Part shown: in pieces, positions 45,600-56,630 of the stretch | Position numbering within the stretch: the first letter of the stretch is position 1 | How the letters are laid out: the number at the start of each line of letters is the position of its first letter | Source: Cladosporium sp. IMV 00045 | Taxonomy: Eukaryota > Ascomycota > Dothideomycetes > Cladosporiales > Cladosporiaceae | Assembly: GCA_001931905.2 (NCBI GenBank) | Contig: MSJI02000645.1 | Location: 1 to 64,000, forward strand | DNA: 64,000 bases | Direction of reading: 5' to 3' | Program-made: the position numbers and the translations under genes | Notes under the pieces: generated by a model | Told to the model about the DNA's origin: nothing | The model's database searches: none | What the model saw: the letters and a program-made list of their open reading frames with translations, nothing else

Positions 45600-47355
45600 A
45601 TTGCGACATGTGTAAATGTCGCATGGAAAACATTCTCCATTCAAACCCCACTGTTGACCTTTGAGTTCTTTTCTTCACTCTCGATCAGAAGGTGTTCTAA
45701 TGCCGAATTCACGTTTGCTTGGTATTACAGAGCGGGTGCAATACGGGAAGACACTTTTTGTAGCCAAGCAAATATACGCAAGATTCGATGCATACCGCTG
45801 TAGCCTTGAGAAAGGTTCAAGGTTTCGCTGTCAATGATAATAGTGCACGACCGGTCAGCATGAAGTGATCGACGCCCAGAAAACGGATGTTCGGAAGCTT
45901 TCGCATGCCGAACAAAAGCGAAGCGCTCTTATGAGAGGTGTCAGGGCTGTCAGACGAAGCGCATGCATGGTTGCTACATGTATGCATGCGTGCACAATTT
46001 TTGTCAGGTCATGGGTACGAGCCAGGGAGAGGGGTTGGGAGTCTTGGTATATGTCCGTGGCATTGTTGGAGGTTGCACAAATCTGGTGGCTGCTTGAGCA
46101 AATCTCGATACATGTACATGCAACAGAAGCTTCAACTAGAGCTATCACATCACATGATGATGAAAGAGAGCATGAAAATGCATATACGACATCTCTGCAC
46201 CTCTTCCATGGCTGCAGGATTCGGCAGGCGGCACGAAGCGTACTTCTGGTGTCTGGACAAGGACATGGGGTGTAGAGCCTGTCGGGTCGAATGGAAACAC
46301 GATCGCTCGCATGACTAAAGGAAGCGGCGGTGTACGGCTGAGGTTTGCTGTCGCTTACGGTGCTTCATGTGCATCTGGCGCATGGCGTTAGTCGTTGATG
46401 AATCGCCGCGTTGAAGTGTGAGAGTGTCCCTACACCCTCTCACTTCTACGTAGGTAGTTGTCGCGGATGTGATGCGGAATAATGGAAAGTCGGATGTAGG
46501 ATTCGGCAGCGAGGCAATTAAAAATCTTGCCCTTCCAGGCCGTGCGCTCAGGTTTAGACTTTTTGATGTGTCTCTTCACGAAAAGAGGTGACACAACTGT
46601 CAAGGGAGACTCGGCCGAATGCAGCCTCATCAGTAGTGGCGAGTGTATGCCACGTTCTTGGGTGTCGTTAGGCATCATTCAGTCAGATGTACAATTCTCT
46701 CGCTGCGCATTCGCGACCTCGTACTATGCCCACCAGCGACAACGACAGCGGACTCGGCGTTTAGGCAACTCCGGAATGCTGTCCGTCTAATGCGTGTGTC
46801 AAAATGGTATAGTTGCATCCAGCCCTGCGAGCCGTCTCGAATGCCATAGGGCGTCCGGCACTGCTCGGATGGGCTCCACCAGCGCTAAAATCCGCCTAGA
46901 GGCCGATCCTTGCATCTGAGCATCGGTTTTTATTGACAACCTTACACTTGCATCACGTCAGACTGCGTGCCTATGCTCATATCCGTTCCTTGGGGAAGTG
47001 AATCGGGGTTTGCTTTGTTCACATGGTACCGTGATCATGCCGCTGCTTACGGATCACTGCCTGCCGAGGGGTTACTCTGATTGGTATGTTCGTTTCCCTT
47101 TCATCTGTACCGACAAACCCCGAAGAGTCATCCTGACACTCGTTTGCCTGGTGATGAAAAATTGTTTGATAAGCATGCAAATAAGCAGTCGCGCCGCCTC
47201 TGCTTCTGTTCTTGCGTCTCGTTTACTTCCTGTCACTACTCATTCTTGCTCAGACGCTTTATCAATCCTCGCGATTCTAAAGAATAGCTAGAGCGGCTGA
47301 TCGTAGCTTCTAAATCATTTCTTTTGGTACACATTCTTCGCGAATCTGAAGACCT
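45600..47355. other. long intergenic region upstream of the YTP1-like gene (copy A)
   Basis: About 1.75 kb. Bases from about 45800 onward align closely with 56670-58212, although I find no frame that is conserved between copies. About 170 bases near 45620-45790 have no counterpart in copy B. ATGCATG-rich and GTACATG-type palindromic words occur at about 45960-46130. A long promoter or a non-coding transcript is possible; I cannot call a gene. Confidence 0.45.
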
Positions 47356-49125
47356 ATGCAGACGAGTCGTTTTGCCAACACAGCCTTTGTGGCGCTTCTG
47401 CTTGGAGCGCTGCCCCTGATCGCAGCCCATGGCGACGAGGATATGACCGCCGAGCATGGCCATGGGGCCGTGATGAGGCCTGAAGTGGAAGAGCCGCCCC
47501 TCAATTACTTCCGGCATGAGGAATACGCAGGATGGATGTACGCACACATCGCGCTCATGATCGTGGGTTGGGTCGTTGTTCTCCCGCCTGCTCTCATGCT
47601 TAGCGTTGCGCGCTCAAAATACCATCTCCCAGCGCAGATGCTGTTCCACCTTTTCAACGGCGTGGCATTGTTCACTGGCTTCGTCTACAACCACTCCACT
47701 CCAGATCTTTACGTCACGAACTCGCATCACCCAGCTGGTTGGATCATCACTGCTCTCACTATCGTGTGGACGCTTCTGTCATTCTCGAACGCGTTCGCAG
47801 CGCAGGGAAAGAAGGATCTCTCTCCCGCAGCCACTTCGCCAGCATACAAGCAGAGCTTTGGCGAAGATGGCGCGATACCGCAATACGTCGACAGCCCGGC
47901 GAGCTACCGCTTTTCCAGCGACTCTGGCAATTTTTCAGCTGGATCTCGCGCCAATAGCTCTGAGTCAATCTTCCACAAGGACGAATCTTTCGCGCCAGAA
48001 GACAGTGATGGCACCCACAAAGATGGGGATGAGACCGAAAGGCAAGGATTCCTCGGCAACAGAAAGGTTGACAGCTTCCTGTCTCGCTTCAGCAGACGCC
48101 TGTCGAGTGCGCGCATAGCGACGACGCTGCGCATTAGTCAGATTGTCCTGGAGAAGTTCTTGCTACTTCTTGGGTTTGTTGCGATTACATCCGGCTTTGT
48201 GGTGTACGGTGGCCTTTTCCAGAAGCGCGAGATCTATTCCGGACTCGCGCACTATATCAAGGGTGGTATTTTCTTCTGGTACGGGCTCTTGACCCTTGGC
48301 CGCTGGATGGGTGCTTTTTCGGAATTCGGATGGGCATGGAACGTCCGTCCAGCGCATCCCTTGGTGTCGAGATGGAAGACTCGCGTCCCGTCGGCCGAGT
48401 TCACTGAATCCTTCGTCATCTGGCTGTACGGCACGAGCAATGTTTTCCTCGAACACCTCAACAATTGGGGAGGAAAGTGGAGCCCCCAAGACTTTGAACA
48501 TGTCAGCATCACCATCTTGTTTTTCGGCGGCGGCCTTCTGGGCATGATGATCGAATCGAGAATGGTGAGCGACTTGTCCGGTGCTACCATGACATCGCAG
48601 AAGAGCAAGGATCGACCAGTGGTGTACAACGCTTCCGGTTTTGAAGACATCAGCGAGGGAAAGATCGGACATCACGAGCGTTGGCGGAGACCGAACACGC
48701 ATAACCTCTCGCTGAACCCAATGCCCGCTCTGACAATCCTGTTCCTCGGCATGATGATGTCCGGACACCACCAAAACAGCATGGTCAGCACCATGATGCA
48801 CGCACAATGGGGCATGCTCTTCACCGGCTTCGCCATGGCTCGCGCGGTCACTTACTTGATGCTGTACATCAAGCCTCCCACCTCGCATTTCCCATCTCGC
48901 CCGCCGAGTGAGCTGGTCGCCGCCTTTTGCCTCACGGCCGGCGGCCTTCTTTTCATGAACAGCGCTCATGATAGCGTTCAAGCGATCGAGGATAATGGGT
49001 TGGAAGCAATGACCATCTTCACGATCACGATCGGTCTGACTGGAATCATTATGGCGTGGGAGCTGGTTTGCTTTACTCTCAAGGGCTGGGCGGTGAGCAA
49101 GGAGCAGCGCAATGCTGAGCTGTAA
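47356..49125 (+). CDS. YTP1-like multi-spanning membrane protein (DUF2427/Ytp1), copy A
   Basis: Intronless, 589 aa. The signal peptide (VALLLGALPLIAAHG) is followed by a His-rich lumenal stretch (HGDEDMTAEHGHG), the DUF2427 helices with AHIALMIVGWVVVLPPAL, a Ser-rich hydrophilic loop at about 150-245, and the C-terminal Ytp1 half with MMMSGHHQNS and further helices. Several conserved His residues resemble cytochrome-b561-type haem positions, but haem binding is unproven. The yeast homologue has no clear function. Confidence 0.9.
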   Translation: MQTSRFANTAFVALLLGALPLIAAHGDEDMTAEHGHGAVMRPEVEEPPLNYFRHEEYAGWMYAHIALMIVGWVVVLPPALMLSVARSKYHLPAQMLFHLFNGVALFTGFVYNHSTPDLYVTNSHHPAGWIITALTIVWTLLSFSNAFAAQGKKDLSPAATSPAYKQSFGEDGAIPQYVDSPASYRFSSDSGNFSAGSRANSSESIFHKDESFAPEDSDGTHKDGDETERQGFLGNRKVDSFLSRFSRRLSSARIATTLRISQIVLEKFLLLLGFVAITSGFVVYGGLFQKREIYSGLAHYIKGGIFFWYGLLTLGRWMGAFSEFGWAWNVRPAHPLVSRWKTRVPSAEFTESFVIWLYGTSNVFLEHLNNWGGKWSPQDFEHVSITILFFGGGLLGMMIESRMVSDLSGATMTSQKSKDRPVVYNASGFEDISEGKIGHHERWRRPNTHNLSLNPMPALTILFLGMMMSGHHQNSMVSTMMHAQWGMLFTGFAMARAVTYLMLYIKPPTSHFPSRPPSELVAAFCLTAGGLLFMNSAHDSVQAIEDNGLEAMTIFTITIGLTGIIMAWELVCFTLKGWAVSKEQRNAEL

Positions 49126-49606
49126 GGCCTCGAGCTTGTCGCGTCTTCAGCGGTCGAACTCATGGCTTGCGTTGGTTGTTGAGATCTCTGATCACGTTTT
49201 CAGCGTCGAGATGTTGAGGCTTCAATATTGTTGTTCTTTTTCTTTGAACGAGAGACTTCGCGCCTTATACCCCTCTGTGAGCGATCGTGGAGCGGCGCTT
49301 GCTCTCTGGATAGCTTGATGATCTCTTTTTTTTTTTTCTTTTTTGCCTTCCTCTTATTCTTTTTGCAACGTAGATAATGTGTAATGAGAATGACGATTTC
49401 CATATAATATCATGATGAAATGTCACCTCGACTTTAAGTGTTCGTTTTCCTTGTTCAGAGAGTGAATTGTTCGAGGACCCTGGATTCTTCACAAGCGCTT
49501 GTCTCTCGCGTAACGCGTCGTCGCGTCACTCCAACATTAAACCATATGCACCACTTACCGTCCCACCCATGTGACAACATTACTGCGAGTCTCGACCAAT
49601 ACCACG
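49126..49606. other. intergenic region between the YTP1-like gene and SMC6 (copy A)
   Basis: SMC6 promoter and YTP1 3' flank. A T-rich tract at about 49323-49345 fits a 3' end signal. I see no gene. Confidence 0.5.
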
Positions 49607-51190
49607 ATGGCGCCTTCGCTCAAACGCTCCAGGAACGATGACAACGAGGAAGATGAAGTCGAAGTCGAAGGTGCGAGCTCGAGCTTGCAGCAGAGCGCTA
49701 AACGCTCTCGAGTCGCACTGGCCCAAGAGCGCGGAGGCTCAACAGTATCAGACGAGGAGAGCGAAGGTGACTTGAATCAAATCGTCAATGGCTTTGACGA
49801 TATGGACGAAGATGAAGATGAGGAGGAGACAGGAGACCTGGAAGAACAAGAGGAGGAGGACGACGAGATCGACGAGCTGCGGGCAAGCCAGTTCGTGCAC
49901 AAGGGTATGCGCAGTGAGAAGGAGAACGTAGCGTCCGAAGACGGCGTCGTCGAAGAAGTAAGATGCCGCAACTTCATGTGTCATGGCAATCTGAGGATCA
50001 AGCCAGGGCCGCTGATCAACTTCATCATCGGACACAACGGTAGCGGCAAGAGCGCTGTGCTTACGGCTTTGACGATGTGTCTTGGCGGCAAGGCGACTGC
50101 GACAAATCGTGGCGCGAGCCTTAAGAGTTTGATCAAGGAAGGCGAGGAGAGTGCGACTTTGGCGGTCAAGATCAGAAACAGAGGCGAGGGAGCGTACAAG
50201 TCTGATCTCTACGGTAACAGCATCACGGTCGAAAGGCACTTCTCACGCGGTGGCGCGAGTGGGTTCAAGATCAAGAATGCTGAGGACAAGACTATCACCA
50301 CCAGGAAGGCTGACTTGGACGACATTCTGGATTACTTCGCCTTCCAGCTGGACAACCCAATCAACGTTTTGACGCAGGACATGGCTCGCCAATTTCTCTC
50401 CAACAGCACGCCGGCCGACAAGTACAAGTTCTTCATCAAGGGCACACAACTCGAGACTCTTGATGCCGACTACAAGGTGTTGGAAGAGTACCACGATGGT
50501 ATCGAGGCCAATATCCACAGCAGCAAGGAAGATCTCGACATGCTCAGACAGAAAGCTGAGGCAGCGGAGAAGAACAAGAAACAGCTCGACGCTAGCCAGT
50601 CGATCCTGGAAAAGATCAGGAAAACACAGCACATGCATGCATGGGCACAAGTGGAGGAGCAAGAAAGAATTCTGGAGAATTACGAAAGAGATGTCAGGTT
50701 GCAGACAGATAAAATCGAAGAGGCCACCAGAAAGGCTGAGGATGCTTCTGGCGCTTACGACGGTCACAACCAAGCTTATGAAGCGGCTGAGAACTACGTC
50801 GAAAGTCTGAAATCGAAAATCGGGGACGTTGAGGCCCAATGGAAGGAAGAGAAGGCTGCGTTTGATGTCAACACTGGTGCGTTAATGGAGCAACGTGCGG
50901 AGGAACGCAGGATGAAGGATGATCTCAAAACCTACAAGAACAACAGGCGACGACTGGAGCAAGAGATTGCCGACGAAGAAGATCGTCTCCACTCTGCCGA
51001 GGGACCTCAGTATTTTGAACGCGTACGGAGGCTCGAGGAGCTGAGGGATACCGTCACGGACGTTGAACACAGAATCAATGCTCACGCATCACAAAGGGCA
51101 GAGCTTGATGCGAAGAAGGAAGCGACAAGAGCGGAGTTCGACAATTCCAAAGGGCCGGTCAATGTCCAGAGTGAGGAGGTTGAGAAGAGA
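49607..51190 (+). CDS. SMC6: SMC6 5' part, copy A (truncated by the gap)
   Basis: 528 codons, starting MAPSLKRSRND. It includes the acidic N-terminal tail, the head half with Walker A GHNGSGKS and most of the first coiled coil, and ends before the hinge at the gap (EEVEKR). It is collinear with 60449-62032. The break is an assembly gap, not a mutation. Confidence 0.93.
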
Positions 51191-51210
51191 NNNNNNNNNN
51201 NNNNNNNNNN
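51191..51210. other. 20-N assembly gap, junction of block 3 and block 4
   Basis: The left side ends inside SMC6 (copy A). The right side restarts in DUF1275 exon 1 (copy B) with sequence already seen at 29261. Confidence 0.95.
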
Positions 51211-51319
51211 CATGCTTGCGAGACTGCTTGCTGAGCATGGCCGCCCTCTCTGCGTCTACATGGTTTGGCGCGGGGCCTTCTGGTTGGACTGTACCATAGC
51301 CGGTGCGAGTTGCCGCCAT
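51211..51319 (-). CDS. DUF1275 membrane protein, 5' fragment (same molecule as 28457-29369)
   Basis: The first 36 codons only, identical to the N-terminus of the copy B gene and cut by the gap. It should be merged with that gene, not counted as a third copy. Confidence 0.92.
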
Positions 51320-51623
51320 TGTTGTTTCTCACTTCAATGTCGAGCATTCAAGATGACAAGTCAGTCTGCCAAATGAATCGTTGTTGTTTTGGCAGACCCT
51401 GGCGTGCCTGGGTCGCTGAAATTGCAGTTGAGCCAGACCACGGCTTGGAAGGCCAAAACAAACGGCGTCACACGGAATCATCATCGCACTGACTTTGAAT
51501 CGTAGCACAGCGATACTTCGTTATCCGGAAAATCTGTACGTCTTCAGCTACCTAGTGACAAAAGATTTGAGGCTCAGGTTGTACCCTATGCAGTGTGATG
51601 TGATGCCTCTTGGCCTTGTTTAT
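51211..51623. repeat. 413-base exact duplicate of 29261-29673 (unmerged contig overlap)
   Basis: Every base I compared is the same, with a constant offset of 21950. On the minus strand 51211-51319 is the first 109 coding bases of the DUF1275 gene (ATG at 51319); the rest is its promoter. It represents the same physical DNA as the end of block 2. Confidence 0.95.
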
Positions 51624-51975
51624 CAGCGTATCTTCAGGACTTGAGACACTATTCGACGTCTCTCAATTGGTATGAATTGGGCATTTGATTCACCTAGCGT
51701 CCCTAGTGCTAACAAGCAAAATAAATCGTTTCACCCAACATCCTCCAAGCGATCGTTACTGCCGCTCGATCGGCTCTGTCCAAGCGCCAAGTCTGCCTTG
51801 GATCCCGCTTGATCTCATCAGCCATCATCACCCTGCCATTCCACCACGATCTGGCAAAGGGTCAGGGAAGTCTCGTCCATTCGGCGCAAATAGCGTTGCT
51901 CGCGCTAGGCCGATGCGGTGGAGAGGAAGCAAGAAGCATTAACATCGCTCACGGCCATCCGTAGACCCGCCCACC
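51320..51975. promoter_or_regulatory. divergent region between DUF1275 (-) and the YVC1-type gene (+), copy B
   Basis: 656 bases, aligning with 40251-40932. The stretch just upstream of the YVC1-type ATG (GCGCTAGGCCGATGCGGTGG) is nearly unchanged between copies. I see no gene. Confidence 0.5.
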
Positions 51976-54465
51976 ATGGCACCCTCCTCTTCCCCCGAAG
52001 ACACCACCCTCGCCCAGCAGATCTTCCGCACCCCTAGCATTCTCACAGGCGCTCGCAAAGCCTCCAACGCATCCGTCCGCGAATCCTCTGCCATCGCCCA
52101 AGCTTCTGGAGAACCCGGCGGTATTGAATCTCCCGGCCAGCGCGTTGCCTACACCGAACCCGAACGACCTTCCCTTCCGGCACGCCTCGCTGCAGGCCTG
52201 CGCGGCGAAAGTCACAGGAGCATGAATGAGGCTATGCGACTGGCGCGTTCGCGCGAAGAGCAAGAGACTCTACTGAATGATGAAGAGCAGGCGGACGATG
52301 ATGGCTGTTATCCACCAAGGAAGAACGACGATCCGCGAGCACCAAACCCTCACGGTAGGCTGCCGGTTTATACAACAATCCATAAAATCAGGCGACTAGT
52401 CGTCGCAAGCATTGGTAGGTCTTTTCCTTGTACTTTCCGTTCCTGGCGAGTCGCAAGATCAATTGCTTTTCTCTATTCTTTTGGCCAAGTAATAAAGAAG
52501 CTTGCGATTCTTCAACAGAACAGCGAGAGCGAGCTGCTAATTCATGAGGGATTCTACCCTTGAATAGATGACCCGTACTCTGTCGATCAACTTAAGAGTC
52601 CTCGAATGAATATCAGCGTCATCAGACCTTTAGTCGATCACCTTTATGACCCGGACGATGTTTCGGTCGTATACTGCTTACTGGTTAATCGCATGCAGTT
52701 CTTGCGTGAACAAAGCTACCAGACACATCATCAAACAGTGAACATCACTCGCGCTACTGTTTGCGAGTTGATTGCCGCTCGCGTTCTGCGTAGGTTTGAC
52801 GAAGACCACGAAGGAAGACAGGGTTTGCTCATGATAGCCAACGTTCTGGTTGCCGGATTCGAGCCCTTCCAAAATGCGCCTCCTGAAGTCACGAGGACAA
52901 ATAAAGCCGCTCTTCATTGGGCTATTCGATCTCATTTCGTCAGACCGGATCAAGAAAGAATGTTGACGGCGCTCGAGGTTGCGATTGTGACTGAATCAAA
53001 AGGATTCTTGAGCTCTACATCCTGTCAGAAGATCGTCGACGCGGTCTATCGCGGGAGAATCACTTATACGCCTACATCATTTATCGACATCTTACCTGAT
53101 CGCTATAAAAGCCGCGGAATTGCGCTATACGATCCTCGAAAGGCACCAGTCCTTAATCAGTATCGACTCATTGTGCCGCGAACCAGGAACATCATCGAAG
53201 CCTGCCAGTTCATCCTTTTGCTTCTTCTTTACGTCTTGACGATGGCCAACAAGTCCCGCGCGATGGGACCCGAACATCTGCGCTTCACTGTCGCTGAGCT
53301 TGTTTTTGCGGTCTATGGCGTCGGTTGGTGTCTGGACGAGATGGCATCTATCACAGAACACGGCTGGACAGTCCACACAGAGAACTTGTGGTCATTTCTC
53401 GATATCACATTTGTACTGATATTTTTGACTTACTTCGGCATTCGAATGCACGGTCTTGCAACGAACGATGGCAGCGTTTCGAAGCTGGCACTCGATGTCT
53501 TATCGCTCGGCGCACCGATTCTCTTGCCTCGACTAGCGTTCTGTCTCATGCCGGAGAATATGCTGTTTATTGCCTTACGGGCGATGATGGCAGACTTCAC
53601 GTTCCTCACAATCCTGGCTGGCTGGTGCTTCGGTGGCTTCCTTCTCGCTATGCACTGGCTCTCTGAGTCTCAAGATGGTTATACCAAGCACTCTTCCATC
53701 ACCATTGGCAAGTGGATGCTCTGGATCTGGTTCGGTCTTGATGGCACAGGTGTACAGCGGTCTGCGGAAATGCACTGGTTGCTCGGTCCAACATTGATGA
53801 TCACCTTCGCATTCTTGGGAAATACTCTCTTCCTCACCATCCTCGTCGCCATGTTGAGCAACACCTACACCAATTTGGCCAACAACGCGACCGCCGAGAT
53901 TCAATTTCGCCGCGCCGTCCTCACATTCGAGGGAGTGAAATCCGACGCCATCTTCGCCTATCGCCCGCCCTTCAACGTCATGGCCCTGTTCATCCTCCTA
54001 CCTTTGAAAATGCTCCTCACGGACCGCTGGTTCCACAAGATCAACGTAACAGCCGTCCGCGTCCTGAACGCTCCAATTCTACTGCTGATATCCCTCTACG
54101 AGCGCCGCTATCTCTGGAAACGCAGCCGCTACTTTTCGCCTCCGCGCAAACACACCTGGCTGACACTGTGGGAGCACTTCGGCGCACATGGCGATTTGCA
54201 AGCCGTCTTCGACAACGAACCACCGCAGAGTGTCCTTGATGAGATCGATGATGTGGATGAAGTGCTTGGTGGTGACATGTGGGTTGGTGGGTACGTGGAT
54301 GCTTTGAGGAGGAGGCGAGGCAGTCGGAGCGTTTATAGCTATGATGCTGGTTCTGGACGGGCTAGTGGTGATGAGGGTTTGAGGAGGAGGAGGAGCACGA
54401 GGGAGTTTCCTGGATTGAGAGGAGAGTTGAGACTGGGGAGTAATGATGTTATTGGCGATGTGTAG
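51976..54465 (+). CDS. YVC1: Yvc1-type TRP cation channel, copy B
   Basis: The model is join(51976..52414,52568..54465), 778 aa, with a 153-nt intron. No indels occur in the coding exons relative to copy A, and the 632-codon second exon shows only a handful of replacements (for example FIRP to FVRP, FSTYF to FLTYF, YTTL to YTNL, MLIT to MLLT) against dozens of silent changes. Confidence 0.9.
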
Positions 54466-54704
54466 GGGATCGATTATTGTATCGTATGCAATATATTCAA
54501 CGAACTCTCTGATTTCCTCTGTTCCAACATTGCCAGTGTAATATTATATCGTTTCGTGTTTTTTAGAAGATCGACGGTCTGAAGTCCGCCACGGCATATT
54601 TTTGCCCCACTTACGCAAGCCAGACGATCACGACATCGACCGTAAATGATATTCAGTCGTCTCATGAACATTCGTACACTTGACAATCGGACAAATGCAT
54701 CAGG

Positions 54705-56630
54705 ATGCCATCTCTCCGCACGTTCATCGCAATTCTAAGCTTATGCGTCGTCCTCATCGCCGCTGTCTGGGGCCCAAGCAGCCAGCAGCAGCAGATTCTA
54801 GGAGGCAAGAAGCGACCAAATATTGTCATGATCCTCACCGATGATCAGGACCTTCACATGGATTCTTTGGCTCATATGCCTCATACTCGAAGGCACATCG
54901 CTGAGCGAGGGACTTCGTTCGTCAATCATTTCTGCACCAATGCGTTGTGCTGCCCTTCCCGTGTGACTCTCTGGACTGGCAAATCTCCTCATAATACAAA
55001 CGTTACAGACGTCAATCCGCCTCATGGTAAGTGTCTCATCTCATGATTAATCATATAAGCAAGGCTAACATTTGAAACAGGCGGGTATCCCAAATTCATC
55101 TCCCAAGGCTTCAACGACAATTACTTGCCTCTGTGGCTTCAGTCTGCGGGCTACAACACCTACTACGTGGGTAAGCTCTTCAACGCGCAGAAAGTGACGA
55201 ACTACGATAAACCGCACGCCGCAGGCTGGACTGGTTCTGACTTCCTCCTCGATCCATTCACGTACGAGTACAAGAATGCCACCTTTCAGCGAAACCACGA
55301 CCCGCCGGTGTCCTACGAGGGCCAGTATTCAACGGACATTGTGGCTTCGAAGGCATATGGCTTTCTTGATGATGCTGTGAATGCCAAAAAGCCTTTCATG
55401 TTGACAGTGGCGCCTGTGGCTCCGCACAGTAATGTTCACATCATCGACAAGAACATACATGGGAATTACTCTGGCGCTTCCGCCATACAGTCTCCGCCTG
55501 TGCCCGCTGATAGACACAAAGATCTGTTCCAGGATGTCGAAGTTCCGCGCTCGCCTGCCTTCAATCCAGATACGGTAATGTTGTATCTCTCAAGATTGAG
55601 TCTCGTTCGCTAACACATCGCAGGCCAACGGCGCTTCATGGATTGCTCAGCTCAAACAGCAGAATGAGACGAACATCGAATACAATGACGAGTGGTACCG
55701 CAACCGCCTTCGGTCTCTCCAAGCCGTCGACGAAATGGTGGCGGAGCTCACCCAACAGCTAGAGCGCCACGACATCCTGGAAGAAACCTACCTCATCTTC
55801 ACAACCGACAATGGATACCACATCGGCCAACACCGCCTCCAGCCAGGAAAGCAATGCGCCTACAAAGAAGACATCAACATCCCCTTCATGATCCGCGGAC
55901 CCCGAGTACCGCAAGGCCAGACGTCCGAGCTGGTCACATCCCACACCGACCTGGCGGCGACGTTTCTCGCCATCGCCGGAGCGCCAGCGAGAGAGGATCT
56001 GGACGGCGAAGCCATCCCTCTCAATGCGGAGGATATGCTCGCGGCCGCATCCCACCGACAGGAACACGTCAATGTGGAAATGTGGGGCATCATCATGTCC
56101 GAGGGCAAGTACGGTGCCGATTTGCATCACAATCACACTTACAAGGCGCTGAGGATTGTGGGCGAGCGTTACAATTTGCGCTATACGGTGTGGTGTAATG
56201 GCGAGCATGAGCTTTATGACTTGCATGTAAGTCGTCTGACCTTGGGAGGGTTGGCGCATGGCACTAACGGTGGCAGAACGATCCCCACGAGCTCCATAAC
56301 ATCTACACAGAGGCAAAGGACGCCAGGTTCGCATCTTCCAACAAAGATGCCGACGCCGCTGGCCCGTCTGTAGATGGCATTGTGTCACGCCTCGACGCCC
56401 TGCTCGTTGTTCTCAAGACTTGCAAAGCGCGCGAATGCACTCACCCGTGGGAGGTATTGCACCCGAGCGGAGACGTGCATTCCCTTGAAGATGCTCTGAA
56501 GAGCGAGTTTGATGCTTTCTACGCCGCGCAGCGGAAGCTTTACTGGACGCAGTGCGAGCAGGCGTATGTGGCCGAGAGCGAAGGGCCGGAGGCTGTGGAT
56601 CGATTCATGTGGCATGAGGTTTCTGAATAG
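54705..56630 (+). CDS. arylsulfatase (formylglycine-dependent), copy B
   Basis: The model is join(54705..55026,55081..55574,55624..56226,56277..56630), 590 aa. The CCPSR formylglycine motif, DDQD and TDNGYHIGQHR are intact. It differs from copy A by the loss of the first Met, a few residues fewer in the variable loop near the start of exon 4, and the position of the last acceptor. It runs in the same direction as its neighbours, 239 bases after the channel gene. Confidence 0.92.

Noticed and set aside
45865..46318. Possible small gene in the sulfatase-YTP1 spacer
   Set aside because: Overlapping frames of about 130 codons differ in register between copies A and B, so conservation is at DNA level, not protein level.
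48163..48981. 272-codon minus-strand open frame opposite the YTP1-like gene
   Set aside because: Antisense shadow. In copy B the corresponding frame is broken into shorter pieces, while the sense frame is intact in both copies.
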